From JADJPO01 sp963724535 (GTDB lineage: Bacteria > Actinomycetota > Actinomycetes > Actinomycetales > Kineosporiaceae): 64,000 nucleotides of DNA. A model generated the notes under the pieces. The model saw nothing but the letters and a program-made list of their open reading frames with translations. It was not told the origin of the DNA and did not search any database. A program made the position numbers and the translations under genes. Positions 42,485 through 51,363 of the stretch are shown in pieces. The stretch is taken from the NCBI GenBank assembly GCA_963724535.1, contig CAVRVD010000019.1, positions 163,936-227,935 of the forward strand. The letters run 5' to 3'. Position 1 is the first letter of the stretch. Each line of letters starts with the position of its first letter.

Positions 42485-44059
42485 GTGACCAACGCATTTA
42501 GGATCTCAAGACACGACTACGACGCGGTGATCTTCGACCTCGATGGGGTCCTGCTCCACACGGCTGTGGTCCACGCCGCCGCGTGGAAGGCGCTGTTCGA
42601 TACCTACCTCGCCGAGCGCCAGGGTGAGACCTACGAGCCCTTCGACATCGAGGCCGACTACCTCCAGTACGTCGACGGCAAGCCGCGCTACGCGGGCGTA
42701 CAGAGCTTCCTGGCATCCCGCCACATCCAGCTTCCCTATGGGACTCCACAAGATGGCCCCCAGCAACAGACGGTCTGCGGCCTCGGGAACCGCAAGGACG
42801 CGCTGTTCCTGGAACGCGTCGAGCGTGATGGTGTGACGCCGGACGGGACCGCCCTGGCCTGGGCGAACGCGCTGCATGACGCCGGCTTCAAGCTGGCGGT
42901 GGCGTCCTCCAGCCGTAACTGCAAGCCGCTGCTGCAGGGTGCAGGGATCTTGAACCTGTTCGAGACCGTGGTGGACGGAGTGGACATCGACACCATGGGC
43001 ATGAAGGGCAAGCCGGACCCGGACATGTTTCTCGAGGCGGCGCGCAGACTCGTCGTGACTCCAGACCGATGTGTGGTGGTCGAGGACGCCATCGCCGGAG
43101 TGGAGGCCGGTCATCGCGGGGCCTTTGGCACCGTGGTCGGCATGGACCGCGCCCACCAGGCCGAGGCCCTGTCCGCCCATGGCGCGGACGTGGTGGTGAC
43201 CGACCTCTCAGCAATCCCCATCGTCGATGGTCCCGCCCCGGGTCATCGACCCGGCGCCCTCCCCTCTGCCCTGGACCAGGTGCAGACCCTTGCGCGTCGT
43301 GCGGCCGAGAAGCCTCTGGGCGTGTTCCTGGACTACGACGGCACTCTCACGCCCATCGTGTCGCGCCCCGAGCTCGCGATCCTCTCGCCGGCCATGCGTG
43401 AGGTACTGCGAGAGCTGGCGACCCGCTGCACCGTCGCCATCGTCAGCGGGCGAGACCTGGCCGACGTACGTCGGCTTGTGGACGTGCCGGAGTTGTTCTA
43501 CTCCGGTAGCCACGGCTTCGACATCGCCACGCCGGATGGTGGGCGTCGCGAGCACCCCCGAGGGGCGGACTACCTTCCTGCGCTGGACGCAACCCAGGCG
43601 TTGCTCGAGGAACGACTGGCCCCCGTGTCGGGCGCCATCGTGGAACGAAAGCGCTTCTCGTTGGCCGCCCACTACCGCTTGGTCGGTGAATCCGAAGTGC
43701 AGCGGGTACGTGAGGCAGTGGACGACGCGCTTGCCGAACACCCGGCGCTGCGCCTGGCACACGGCAAGATGGTGTTCGAGCTGCGACCGAAGATCGAGTG
43801 GCACAAGGGCAAAGCGGTTCGCTGGCTTGTGGAGGTGATCCAAGACGCGGGACGCAGCACCCTGACCCCCCTCTATATCGGCGACGACGTCACCGACGAG
43901 GACGCGCTCGGAGAGATCCGCGCCGACGGGATAGGCATCTTCGTGGGGGATGGGGACTGGGAGACTGCTGCGCACTACCGGCTCGCAGACCCCGACGAGG
44001 TGCAGCGCCTCCTTGCCCGTCTCGCCGAGGTCTTGCCGGAAGGAGGAGACAATGTCTGA
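42485..44059 (+). CDS. Beta-phosphoglucomutase-like HAD fused to trehalose-6-phosphate phosphatase
   Basis: GTG 42485 follows GGAGG and gives 524 residues. Domain 1 (about 10-250) is a HAD beta-phosphoglucomutase: VIFDLDGVLL with D18 and D20, a cap domain, SSSRNCK, and GKPDPDMFLEAARRL with the VVVEDAIAGVEAG acid. Domain 2 (about 275-510) is OtsB: FLDYDGTLTP with D283 and D285, IVSGRDLADVR, GSHGFDI, and IGDDVTDEDAL. Mycobacterial OtsB1 (Rv2006) joins the same two domains to a GH65 domain in one chain. Here the GH65 part is the next gene, overlapping by 8 bp. Together they would handle trehalose and trehalose-6-phosphate and beta-glucose-1-phosphate. Confidence 0.93.
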   Translation: MTNAFRISRHDYDAVIFDLDGVLLHTAVVHAAAWKALFDTYLAERQGETYEPFDIEADYLQYVDGKPRYAGVQSFLASRHIQLPYGTPQDGPQQQTVCGLGNRKDALFLERVERDGVTPDGTALAWANALHDAGFKLAVASSSRNCKPLLQGAGILNLFETVVDGVDIDTMGMKGKPDPDMFLEAARRLVVTPDRCVVVEDAIAGVEAGHRGAFGTVVGMDRAHQAEALSAHGADVVVTDLSAIPIVDGPAPGHRPGALPSALDQVQTLARRAAEKPLGVFLDYDGTLTPIVSRPELAILSPAMREVLRELATRCTVAIVSGRDLADVRRLVDVPELFYSGSHGFDIATPDGGRREHPRGADYLPALDATQALLEERLAPVSGAIVERKRFSLAAHYRLVGESEVQRVREAVDDALAEHPALRLAHGKMVFELRPKIEWHKGKAVRWLVEVIQDAGRSTLTPLYIGDDVTDEDALGEIRADGIGIFVGDGDWETAAHYRLADPDEVQRLLARLAEVLPEGGDNV

Positions 44060-46472
44060 AGCACACGAGTGGTCCCTGGTCTATGAGGGCTTCGACCCGA
44101 GGCAGGAGGGCCTGCGCGAGGCCCTGTGCACGCTGGGCAATGGATATTTCGCCACACGCGGCGCCGCGCCGGAACGGGCGGCCGATGCTGTGCATTATCC
44201 CGGCACCTATGTGGCAGGCGTCTATAACCGCCTGCGCAGTGAGGTGCACGGGCGCACCTTGGAGAACGAGGACTTGGTCAACCTCCCCAACTGGCTGGCT
44301 CTGACCTTTCGCATCAATGGGGGCGCTTGGTTCGAGCTCAACGGGGTTGAGATCCTGGAGTACCGTCAGGAGCTCGACATCCGTCAAGGCCTGCTGCTGC
44401 GCCGAGTGCGCTTCCGAGACGCCGTCGGCCAGGTCACTACCCTGGAGCAGCGGCGCTTGGTGCACATGAGGCACCCCCACCTGGCCGCTCTGGAGACCCG
44501 TATCACGGCGGAGAACTGGTCAATGCCGTTGGAGGTCGACTCCTCACTGGATGGCAGGGTTGTCAACTCCGGCGTGGCCCGCTATCGCAATCTAGAGACC
44601 CAGCATCTGGAGCCTGTGGAAGAGCGCGTCAGCGCCGACATCCTGTCGTTGGAGGTGCGCGCGAGTCAATCCCGTGTACATATTGCCGAGAGCGCCCGCA
44701 CCCAGCTCTTCCGTAACGGCCAGCGCATCGATATTCGCCCAAGCATCATTAGCTCACCGGGATATGCGGCACGGCGGTACTTGATCGACAAGGTACATGA
44801 GGGAGAGACCATAACCATCGAGAAGGTCGTATCCCTCTACACCTCCCGCGACCGCGCCGTCGCCGAGTGCGCGTTGCAGTCCCGCCGGGCGGTGTTGCGT
44901 GCCCCTCGTGTCGAGCAGCTCATCGAGCAGCACGTCCGAGCCTGGGCCCAGCTCTGGAAACGCTTCGGGGTTGAGATCACCTGGCGCACCGAGAGCCCCA
45001 AGGCGGCGCACCGTCTGATGACCCTGCGCCTGCACATCTTCCACCTGTTGCAGACCGTCTCCACGAATACCTTGGACCTGGACGCCGGAGTGCCCGCCCG
45101 CGGCTTGCACGGTGAGGCGTACCGGGGGCACATCTTCTGGGACGAGCTGTTCATCTTTCCATTTCTCAACCTGCGGGTACCAGAGATCACGCGTTCACTG
45201 CTGAGGTATCGGGTGCGGCGTCTGGACGAGGCGCGCGACATGGCCCGAGAGGCGGGATATCGCGGCGCGATGTATCCCTGGCAAAGCGGCAGCGACGGCC
45301 GCGAAGAAAGCCAGAGCTACCACCTAAATCCCCAATCAGGGCGCTGGATCGCCGACGCGAGCCGCCTGCAGCGACACATCAACGCTGCGGTCGCCTATAA
45401 CATCTGGCAGTATTACCAAGTCACCGAAGACCGGGCGTTCATGTCCTTCTACGGCGCCGAGGTACTGCTTGAGATCGCGCGCTTCTGGGCTAGCGTGGCC
45501 ACGTACAACGAAGAGCGTGACCGCTACGAGATGCATGGCCTCATGGGCCCCAATGAATATCACGAGGCGTATCCTGGAGCGCGCGAACCGGGCCTCAACA
45601 ACAACGCCTACACCAACGTGATGGCGGCGTGGGTGATATGGCGGGCTCTGGAGTTGCTCGAGATCCTGCCCGAAGCCCGGGTAGCCGAACTGTGCGAGGA
45701 CCTGGGCCTGGATGAGCAGGAGCGACAGCTGTGGGAGAAGATCAGTCGCAAGATGTTTGTGCCCTTCCACGGTCACGGAATCATCAGCCAGTTCGAGGGC
45801 TACGAGGATCTGGAGGAGTTCGACTGGGCGGCCTACCGTGAGAAATACGGCGACATCCACCGTCTGGACCGTATCCTCGAGGCTGAGGGCGACACCCCCA
45901 ACCGCTACAAGCTTTCCAAGCAGGCAGACGCCCTGATGCTCTTCTACTTGTTCTCCGCCGAGGAGCTTGCCGCCCTGTTCGAACGGCTCGGCTATGCCTT
46001 CGATCCCGAGTCGATTCCTCGGAACATCGACTACTACCTGCAGCGCACCTCACACGGCTCCACCCTGAGCCAGGTCGTGCATGCTTGGGTGCTGGCTCGC
46101 GCCGACCGCTTCGTCTCGTGGGACCTGTTCACCGAAGCACTCGAAGCGGATGTGGCGGACATCCAGGGAGGGACCACTCCCGAAGGCATCCATCTCGGCG
46201 CCATGGCGGGCACCGTAGATCTCCTGCAGCGGGGCTACACAGGGATCGAGACGCGCGGCGGCGTGCTCCACTTCAATCCCAGCCTGCCGGACACGCTCAC
46301 CCGTATGCGGCTCAACATTCATTACCGTGGGCACTCGGTAGATGTCATCGTTACCCACGAGACCATTGATGTGCAGGTGTGTCACTGCGAGGTCGGCCCC
46401 ATACGCATCGGCGTGCGGGGGGATGTCTTCGAGCTCGGCTCCGGCGACAAGCGGGAGTTCGCCCTCGCCTAG
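44052..46472 (+). CDS. Glycoside hydrolase family 65 phosphorylase (trehalose/kojibiose/maltose type)
   Basis: ATG 44052, with AGGAGGAGAC upstream, gives 806 residues. The N-terminal beta-sandwich (about 1-270) begins WSLVYEGFDPRQEGLREALC. The (alpha/alpha)6 catalytic barrel has GHIFWDELFIFPFLNLRVPE, YPWQSGSDGREESQ and the catalytic acid E502 in MGPNEYHEAYPG. The phosphate site SHGSTLS (667-673) is intact. GH65 enzymes phosphorolyse alpha-glucosides to beta-glucose-1-phosphate, which the adjacent beta-phosphoglucomutase would convert to glucose-6-phosphate. Operon context favours trehalose as substrate, but substrate specificity is not readable from these motifs. Confidence 0.94.
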   Translation: MSEAHEWSLVYEGFDPRQEGLREALCTLGNGYFATRGAAPERAADAVHYPGTYVAGVYNRLRSEVHGRTLENEDLVNLPNWLALTFRINGGAWFELNGVEILEYRQELDIRQGLLLRRVRFRDAVGQVTTLEQRRLVHMRHPHLAALETRITAENWSMPLEVDSSLDGRVVNSGVARYRNLETQHLEPVEERVSADILSLEVRASQSRVHIAESARTQLFRNGQRIDIRPSIISSPGYAARRYLIDKVHEGETITIEKVVSLYTSRDRAVAECALQSRRAVLRAPRVEQLIEQHVRAWAQLWKRFGVEITWRTESPKAAHRLMTLRLHIFHLLQTVSTNTLDLDAGVPARGLHGEAYRGHIFWDELFIFPFLNLRVPEITRSLLRYRVRRLDEARDMAREAGYRGAMYPWQSGSDGREESQSYHLNPQSGRWIADASRLQRHINAAVAYNIWQYYQVTEDRAFMSFYGAEVLLEIARFWASVATYNEERDRYEMHGLMGPNEYHEAYPGAREPGLNNNAYTNVMAAWVIWRALELLEILPEARVAELCEDLGLDEQERQLWEKISRKMFVPFHGHGIISQFEGYEDLEEFDWAAYREKYGDIHRLDRILEAEGDTPNRYKLSKQADALMLFYLFSAEELAALFERLGYAFDPESIPRNIDYYLQRTSHGSTLSQVVHAWVLARADRFVSWDLFTEALEADVADIQGGTTPEGIHLGAMAGTVDLLQRGYTGIETRGGVLHFNPSLPDTLTRMRLNIHYRGHSVDVIVTHETIDVQVCHCEVGPIRIGVRGDVFELGSGDKREFALA

Positions 46473-46772
46473 CGCGACGGCGCCGCCCGGTGCCGGGTGC
46501 CTGCATCCTCGGGTGCACGGGTTCGGGTGCTGGGTCGATCTCGGACAGGTCGCGCGCCGCGCCGTCAGCCGTTGGCCCAGCCGCTCATATGCGCGCTCGA
46601 GTGGGTGGGTGCCGGGCCGCTACGTCCAGCTGGCCCGTGACCACGACGCCCTGACTTGGCTCAGGTTTGTGATCTTGGATGGTCGTGTGGCGGTGACCTG
46701 CGACGTTGCTGATTGATCATGGTTTTGGTGTGCACTAATCCTGGGCCATGCGGGGGCTCGTAGCCTGGGCGG
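46473..46772. other. Intergenic region, nothing recognised
   Basis: The 300-bp region between the GH65 gene and the IS1634-like relic contains no gene. Its right part probably belongs to the left flank of the insertion sequence, but without the other end no terminal repeat can be defined. Confidence 0.35.
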
Positions 46773-47612
46773 GTGTCTCCGTATGTGCGGACGGTGAAGA
46801 CGGCCTCGGGTGCGGGGGCGGTGCAGATCGTGCACTCCTCGCGGGGTGGGTCGCGTCAGATCACCCACATCGGGTCGGCGCACAGCGATGAGGATCTGGC
46901 GGTGTTGAAGGCCGCGGCGGGGCAGCGGCTGGCGGCCGGGCAGGGCGAGCTCGATCTGGGTCTGGACGGGGTGGATTCCGGGCGGGGTGGGCCGTTGCCG
47001 ATCACCTCCTCGCGGATGACTCACCTGTGGGACGCGCTGGCCCGGGCCTACCAGGTCCTCGGGTTCGACGCCGCGGCCGGAGGGGACGAGGTGTTCCGCC
47101 AGCTGGTCCTGGCCCGAATCATCGAGCCGTCCAGCAAGCTCGACGCGGCCCGGGTGCTCACCGAGGCCGGGGTGCTGCCGGCGGGGTATGCGACGGTGAA
47201 GCGTCGTCTCCCGTTGTACGCCAAGCAGTCCTGGCGTGCCGGGCTGTCCGCGGCGTGTGCCCGGCACGCGGCGCTGGGCCCGGCGAGCCTGGTCCTGTAC
47301 GACGTGTCCACGTTGTACTTCGAGACCGACTAGGGCGACGGGTTCCGCGAACCGGGCTACTCCAAGGAACGACGCCTGGAGCCGCAGATCACGGTCGGTC
47401 TGCTCACCGATGCGTCGGGATTCCCGTTGGCGGTCAACGCGTTCGAGGGCAACAAAGGCGAGACCAAGACCATGCTCCCGGTGATCAAGGAGTTCATGGC
47501 CACCCACCACCTGACGGACGTGACCGTCGTCGCCGACGCCGGGATGATCTCCGCCGACAACAAGAAGAACCTCGAGGCCGAAGGGCTGTCCTTCATCCTC
47601 GCAGTCAAGGAG
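46773..47612 (+). pseudogene. IS1634-like transposase with in-frame TAG, 3'-truncated
   Basis: GTG 46773 opens a DDE transposase frame of the IS1634 group: SRGGSRQITHIGSAHSDEDL, LWDALARAYQVLGFDAAAG, ASLVLYDVSTLYFETD. A TAG at 47331-47333 stands where a glutamate codon would be expected, and the same frame continues with GDGFREPGYSKERRLEPQIT, FPLAVNAFEGNKGETKTMLP and VVADAGMISADN. After LSFILAVKE (about 47612) transposase similarity stops and the frame fuses to an ABC ATPase tail. It is a dead copy, and a different sequence from the fragment at 36.8 kb. Confidence 0.85.
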
Positions 47613-47804
47613 CTCGACACCCTGACGGCCCCCGGGCTGTCAGGTCAGGTCGCGGACGACGGCCGACTCGACCTCGAGGTCCCCCGCAGTACGGTCGCCC
47701 CCGTGCTCGGCCTGCTCGCCCAGGCTCACGCTCAGGACATCGTCTGCACCCCGGCGACGCTCGAGGACCTGTTCCTGCGCCACTACGAGGTGGCCGCCCG
47801 ATGA
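47613..47804 (+). pseudogene. ABC transporter ATP-binding protein, C-terminal remnant
   Basis: In the same frame as the transposase, the last 60 codons resemble the C-terminus of a drug-exporter ATPase: GRLDLEVPRSTVAPVLGLLA and TPATLEDLFLRHYEVAAR. The Walker and signature motifs are absent because the insertion sequence has replaced the 5' part. The stop overlaps the ATG of the permease remnant (ATGA), preserving the original operon junction. Confidence 0.7.
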
Positions 47805-48330
47805 GACTGCTCAGGTTCACCGTCCGCACGCACCGCACGTCCATCGTGGTCTGGACGGTGTTGCTGGGCGCGTTGGCGCTCGTGACGGGCGATGCCTACG
47901 AGAACAGCTACCCCAGCGCCGAGGCGCGTCACGCCGCCGCGGAACTGGCGCGCGAGAACCCCGCCACCACGGCGATGTACGGCCAGCTCGCCCACCCGGG
48001 AACCTCCGCGCAGTACTTCACTTGGGAGATGGGCGCTTTCCTGACGATCCTCGCGGCCGTCGCGGGCGTTCTGCTGGCCATCGCCTCCACCCGGGCCCGG
48101 AGGACGCCGGGACCCTGGAGGTGCTGCGGGGCAGCGGGATCTCGCCGCAGGCCCCGCTGCGCACCTCGATCACGATGCTGTCGCTGGTCGCCCTGCTGAT
48201 CGCCGCGGCGACCGGGGTGGCCATCGCCGTGGGCACCCGCGGCACCGAGGGCGCCACCTGAAACGGGTCCTGGACCCTCGGCGCCGTCATCGGCCTCACC
48301 TTCCTGCTGATGGCCCTGCTCACCTGCATG
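47801..48330 (+). pseudogene. ABC transporter permease, frameshifted and truncated
   Basis: ATG 47801 starts a permease typical of two-gene antibiotic exporters (LLRFTVRTHRTSIVVWTVLL, then YFTWEMGAFLTILAAVAGVL). Around 48100 the homologous frame shifts by one (EDAGTLEVLRGSGISPQAPL, then LVALLIAAATGVAIAVGTRG), meets TGA at 48259-48261, and a third frame gives TLGAVIGLTFLLMALLTC. After 48330 similarity ends where the opposite-strand AfsR-like relic begins. It is clearly inactive. Confidence 0.75.
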
Positions 48331-49364
48331 TTTCGCGGAGCGCCGACAGCACCGCCGCGAAGGGGTTCGCCCCCGGCACCATGGTGGCGACTGTCCACCT
48401 CTCGGGAGACAGCCGCGGGACCAGCCGGCCATCACCACGCTGGACTTGCCGATCCCGCTGGCCCCGACGACCGCCACGAAGCGGCGATCCTCCACACGGG
48501 ACACCAGCTCCGTGACAAGGTCGGATCGGCCGAAGAAGTCGGCGCTGTCCTGCGGCCCGAACGCCCGCAGACCCTTGTACGGATTGCGGGCGACCATCCA
48601 GTCCTCGGACTCGACCTCAACACCGGGACCCGATATCGACGGGTCCTGGCGCAGGATCTTCTCCTCGAGGTCTCGCAGCTCGCGAGAGGGCTCGATGCCG
48701 AGCTCCTCGTCGAAGGTCCGGCGAACCGACCGGTACTCCCGCAGCGCGTCGGCCTGCCGGCCGCACCGATACAGCGCCAGCATCAGCTGAGCACGGAACC
48801 CCTCCCGCCATGGATGCTCGTCGACGAGTGCCTCGAGCTCACCGACGAGCCCGGCGGCGTGGCCCGTCGCAAGATCCGCGGTGATGCGGTCCTCGACCGC
48901 CACGAGCCTGCGCTCTGTCAGGCGCTCAGCCTCGGGCAGGATGGCCGGCTCGTCCCCGAGCTCCCCCCACGGCATGCCGCGCCACAGCGACAGGGCGCGC
49001 CGCAACTGCCGGGCGGCGGCAGCAGGATCCGAGCCGAGTAGCCGATGTCCGTCGTCCGCCAACCGCTCGAACCGGCTCGCGTCGAGAGCATCGGAAGGCA
49101 GCCGGAGCGAGTAGCCGCCCGCCGTCGCTTCGATGGCGGCAGGACCCAACGCACCGCGTAGCCGGGCGATGTAGACCTGCAGCGTCTTCCGCGCGGTACG
49201 CGGCGGAGCCTCGCCCCACACGGCATCGACCAGCCAGTCAGGCGTCGCGGCGCCGTTCGGGGCACCAGCAGGGCGCCGAGGACAAGCCGCTGCCTGAATC
49301 CTCCCAGCGCCACTGTGCGGGCCCCCTCGACGACCTCGAGGGGGCCGAGGACCCGAAACTCCAT
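48331..49364 (-). pseudogene. AfsR/BTAD-type regulator, frameshifted and 3'-truncated
   Basis: ATG 49364 (GGGAGGGT upstream) begins MEFRVLGPLEVVEGARTVAL, a SARP winged helix. Near 49265 a base appears to be missing and the frame changes to PDWLVDAVWGEAPPRTARKT with YIARLRGALG. A full BTAD follows (RFERLADDGHRLLGSDPAAA; EELGIEPSRELRDLEEKIL). The start of the NACHT-like ATPase follows (NPYKGLRAFGPQDSADFFGR, VVGASGIGKSSVVMAG). A second single-base loss near 48420 shifts to LVPRLSPERWTVATMVPGAN, and the sequence stops at about 48331. The rest of the protein is absent. Confidence 0.8.
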
Positions 49365-49494
49365 ACCCTCCCACCATATGAAGGCCGCGCCCCTGGAGGT
49401 CCATAGACCTACGCCCCTCGCACGAACACAGCCACCCCGCCACGACCGAACAGCCCAGCTGGCTGAACCGGTCGAGTGAATGATCACGACTAAG

Positions 49495-49554
49495 CGGAGG
49501 GCGAGGGATTCGAACCCCCGGGGCAGGATTGGGTACCGCCCAGCGGTTTTCAAG
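49495..49554 (-). pseudogene. tRNA-Ser(TGA) 3' fragment, probable attachment-site relic
   Basis: On the minus strand the sequence from the anticodon loop (CTTGAAA, anticodon TGA) through a class II variable arm (GGGC...GCCC), the T arm GGGGGTTCGAATCCCTC and the acceptor 3' end CCCTCCG matches a serine tRNA. The D arm and 5' acceptor strand are absent: upstream bases do not pair. Integrases that use tRNA genes copy exactly this anticodon-to-3'-end part, so this is likely the attachment-site copy left by an integrated element. Confidence 0.65.
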
Positions 49555-49701
49555 CATGGCCCCGAACCACGCCCTGGCCTGCAGCGATGCGGCAGGTGAC
49601 TGGTCTGTCCCCGCGCATTCCCCGCGGAGGGCTGGGCAAGGTCGGTATCGGTTGGCGCTGGCCGGACGCCGCAGCGACTACCGGGCAGGATCCGTGCGCG
49701 G

Positions 49702-50030
49702 TTACAGGCGTTCGGCGGCTTCCACGAGAGCGGCGCCGTTCCTGACCATCGCTTGGGCCTCGCGTTTGGCGATCAGGCGGGTGAGTGTGGGCGAGGTCTT
49801 TGCCGGCCAGAGCTTTTCGGAGTTTGGCCGGGAGTTTCGTGTCGGCCAGGTCGACGGTGCGAGGAGGTCCGCGGCGCTGTCGTGGTCCTGTCCGCGGCTG
49901 TAGCGGCCCAGACTGAGCCCGCAGATAGCGTCGGTGGCAGCGATCGCCGCCAACACCGCCAGGGCGGCGGCGACGTGAGTCTCGGTCTGGGTGGCGAGTT
50001 CGGTCAGGCCGTCCTCCACCACAGACCCGT
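49702..50030 (-). pseudogene. Small HEPN-like protein remnant with compensating frameshifts
   Basis: The minus strand reads VEDGLTELATQTETHVAAAL, then AIAATDAICGLSLGRYSRGQ, then in a second frame for about 80 bases VDLADTKLPAKLRKALAGKD, and back in the first frame LIAKREAQAMVRNGAALVEA. The composite looks like a helical HEPN-type small protein common in actinobacteria. Two opposite single-base changes would explain it. No credible start with ribosome binding site is seen. Assignment is tentative. Confidence 0.4.
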
Positions 50031-50223
50031 CACTACACTTTCCACGCGACCAACGATGCGCCTTCCTGCACCCGGGGATGCTCCGTCCACGCGGGCCAGC
50101 GCTGGCGGATGCCCGCGGCGCGGCCGAGAAGAGAGCGCGCATGGACACTCGTGGGTCTGCGAAGGTCCATGGCAGCGGACGAACCGGCCCTGACGCTCAG
50201 TTTCCGACCGGCCCAGCCGTTCA

Positions 50224-51337
50224 TCACCAGACGTCGGCGACCGTGTGTCCACTCGGGTGGGGGTCGCCGGACGTCGGGTGCGCCACTGGGGCATGGCCGG
50301 CGACGTCGATGACCATGGCGCCGGAGTGCCGCCGCTCCAGTAAGGCCGCCTGCGCCTCGGCCAGGCGCTGCAAGGGGAAGGTGGCCGCGACCAGGGGGCG
50401 GATCTCGCCCCGCTCGATGTAGCCGACCAGGTGGGTGAACACCTCCGGCGGCAGCACCGTGGCCCCGTGAAAGGTCAGGTCGCGCAGGTAGAGGACCCGC
50501 AGATCCAGGTCGACGATCGGTCCGGCGACGGCCCCGGCGACGGTGACGTGCCCTCCGCGCCGCACCGTCTCAAGCAGCCCCGCGAAGTGCTCACCGCCCA
50601 CGACGTCGGCGAACACGTCGACACCGCCGGCCGTCGCCTCCCGCACCCGGCCGGGAAGGTCAGCATCGTCCCGGTCGAGCACGGAGTCGGCCCCGAGGGC
50701 GCGCACGGCCTCGACCTTGGCGGCGCTGGTCACCGCCACCACCCGGGCGCCCCGGCGGCGCGCGAGCTGCACCAGCGCACCGCCCACCCCGCCCGAGGCG
50801 CCGGCGACGAGCACCTGGTGGTCCGCACGGACCCCCGCACGGCACAACATGTGCTCGGCCCTGGCGTATGAGCACGGGAAGCTGGCCAGCTCGACATCGC
50901 TCGGCTCGCTGTCGACGGGGTGGACGTTGCCCGCCGGCACCACGACGTACTCGGCGAAGCCGCCGTCCACCTCCGACCCAGGTAGCGGGCCCGCTCGAGC
51001 ACACCGTCCGGATCACGCAGCCACGCGTCGACCATCACCCGGCGGCCGACCAGATCGGGCCGCACATCGGGTCCCGACCCGACGATCCGCCCGACCGGAT
51101 CGGCCCCTTGGATCCGGGGAAGGAGATCGTTCCACCCCAGCCGCTGCTCGGGCCCGATCCCGAAGCGGGGTCCGCGCGGTCGTACCACGCGGTCCGCGTG
51201 TTGACGTCGGTGTTGTTCATCCCGCAGGCGGCGACCGCGATCAGCACCTCGTCGCCGGCAGGCTCGGGGATCGGCACGTCGTCGCGATACTCCAAGCGGT
51301 CCAGGTCACCGTGGCCGGTGAGCAGGACGGCGCGCAT
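50224..51337 (-). pseudogene. Medium-chain alcohol dehydrogenase/quinone reductase, two frameshifts
   Basis: ATG 51337 starts MRAVLLTGHGDLDRLEYRDD and DEVLIAVAACGMNNTDVNTR. Near 51117 a C-run is one base short and homology moves to the frame reading RIQGADPVGRIVGSGPDVRP with LVGRRVMVDAWLRDPDGVLE. Near 50980 a second one-base loss shifts to DGGFAEYVVVPAGNVHPVDS, the NADPH site AGASGGVGGALVQLARRRGA and the C-terminal AAFLRRHSGAMV-type end. All parts of an MDR-family oxidoreductase are present but in three frames. It lies directly downstream of the intact aldehyde dehydrogenase gene. Confidence 0.85.
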
Positions 51338-51363
51338 CGTCCCTGTCCTCGGCTCGTCCACGT

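Noticed and set aside
47801..48330. Idea that the ABC remnants are an active resistance exporter
   Set aside because: The ATPase lacks its nucleotide-binding motifs and the permease has at least two frame changes and a stop.
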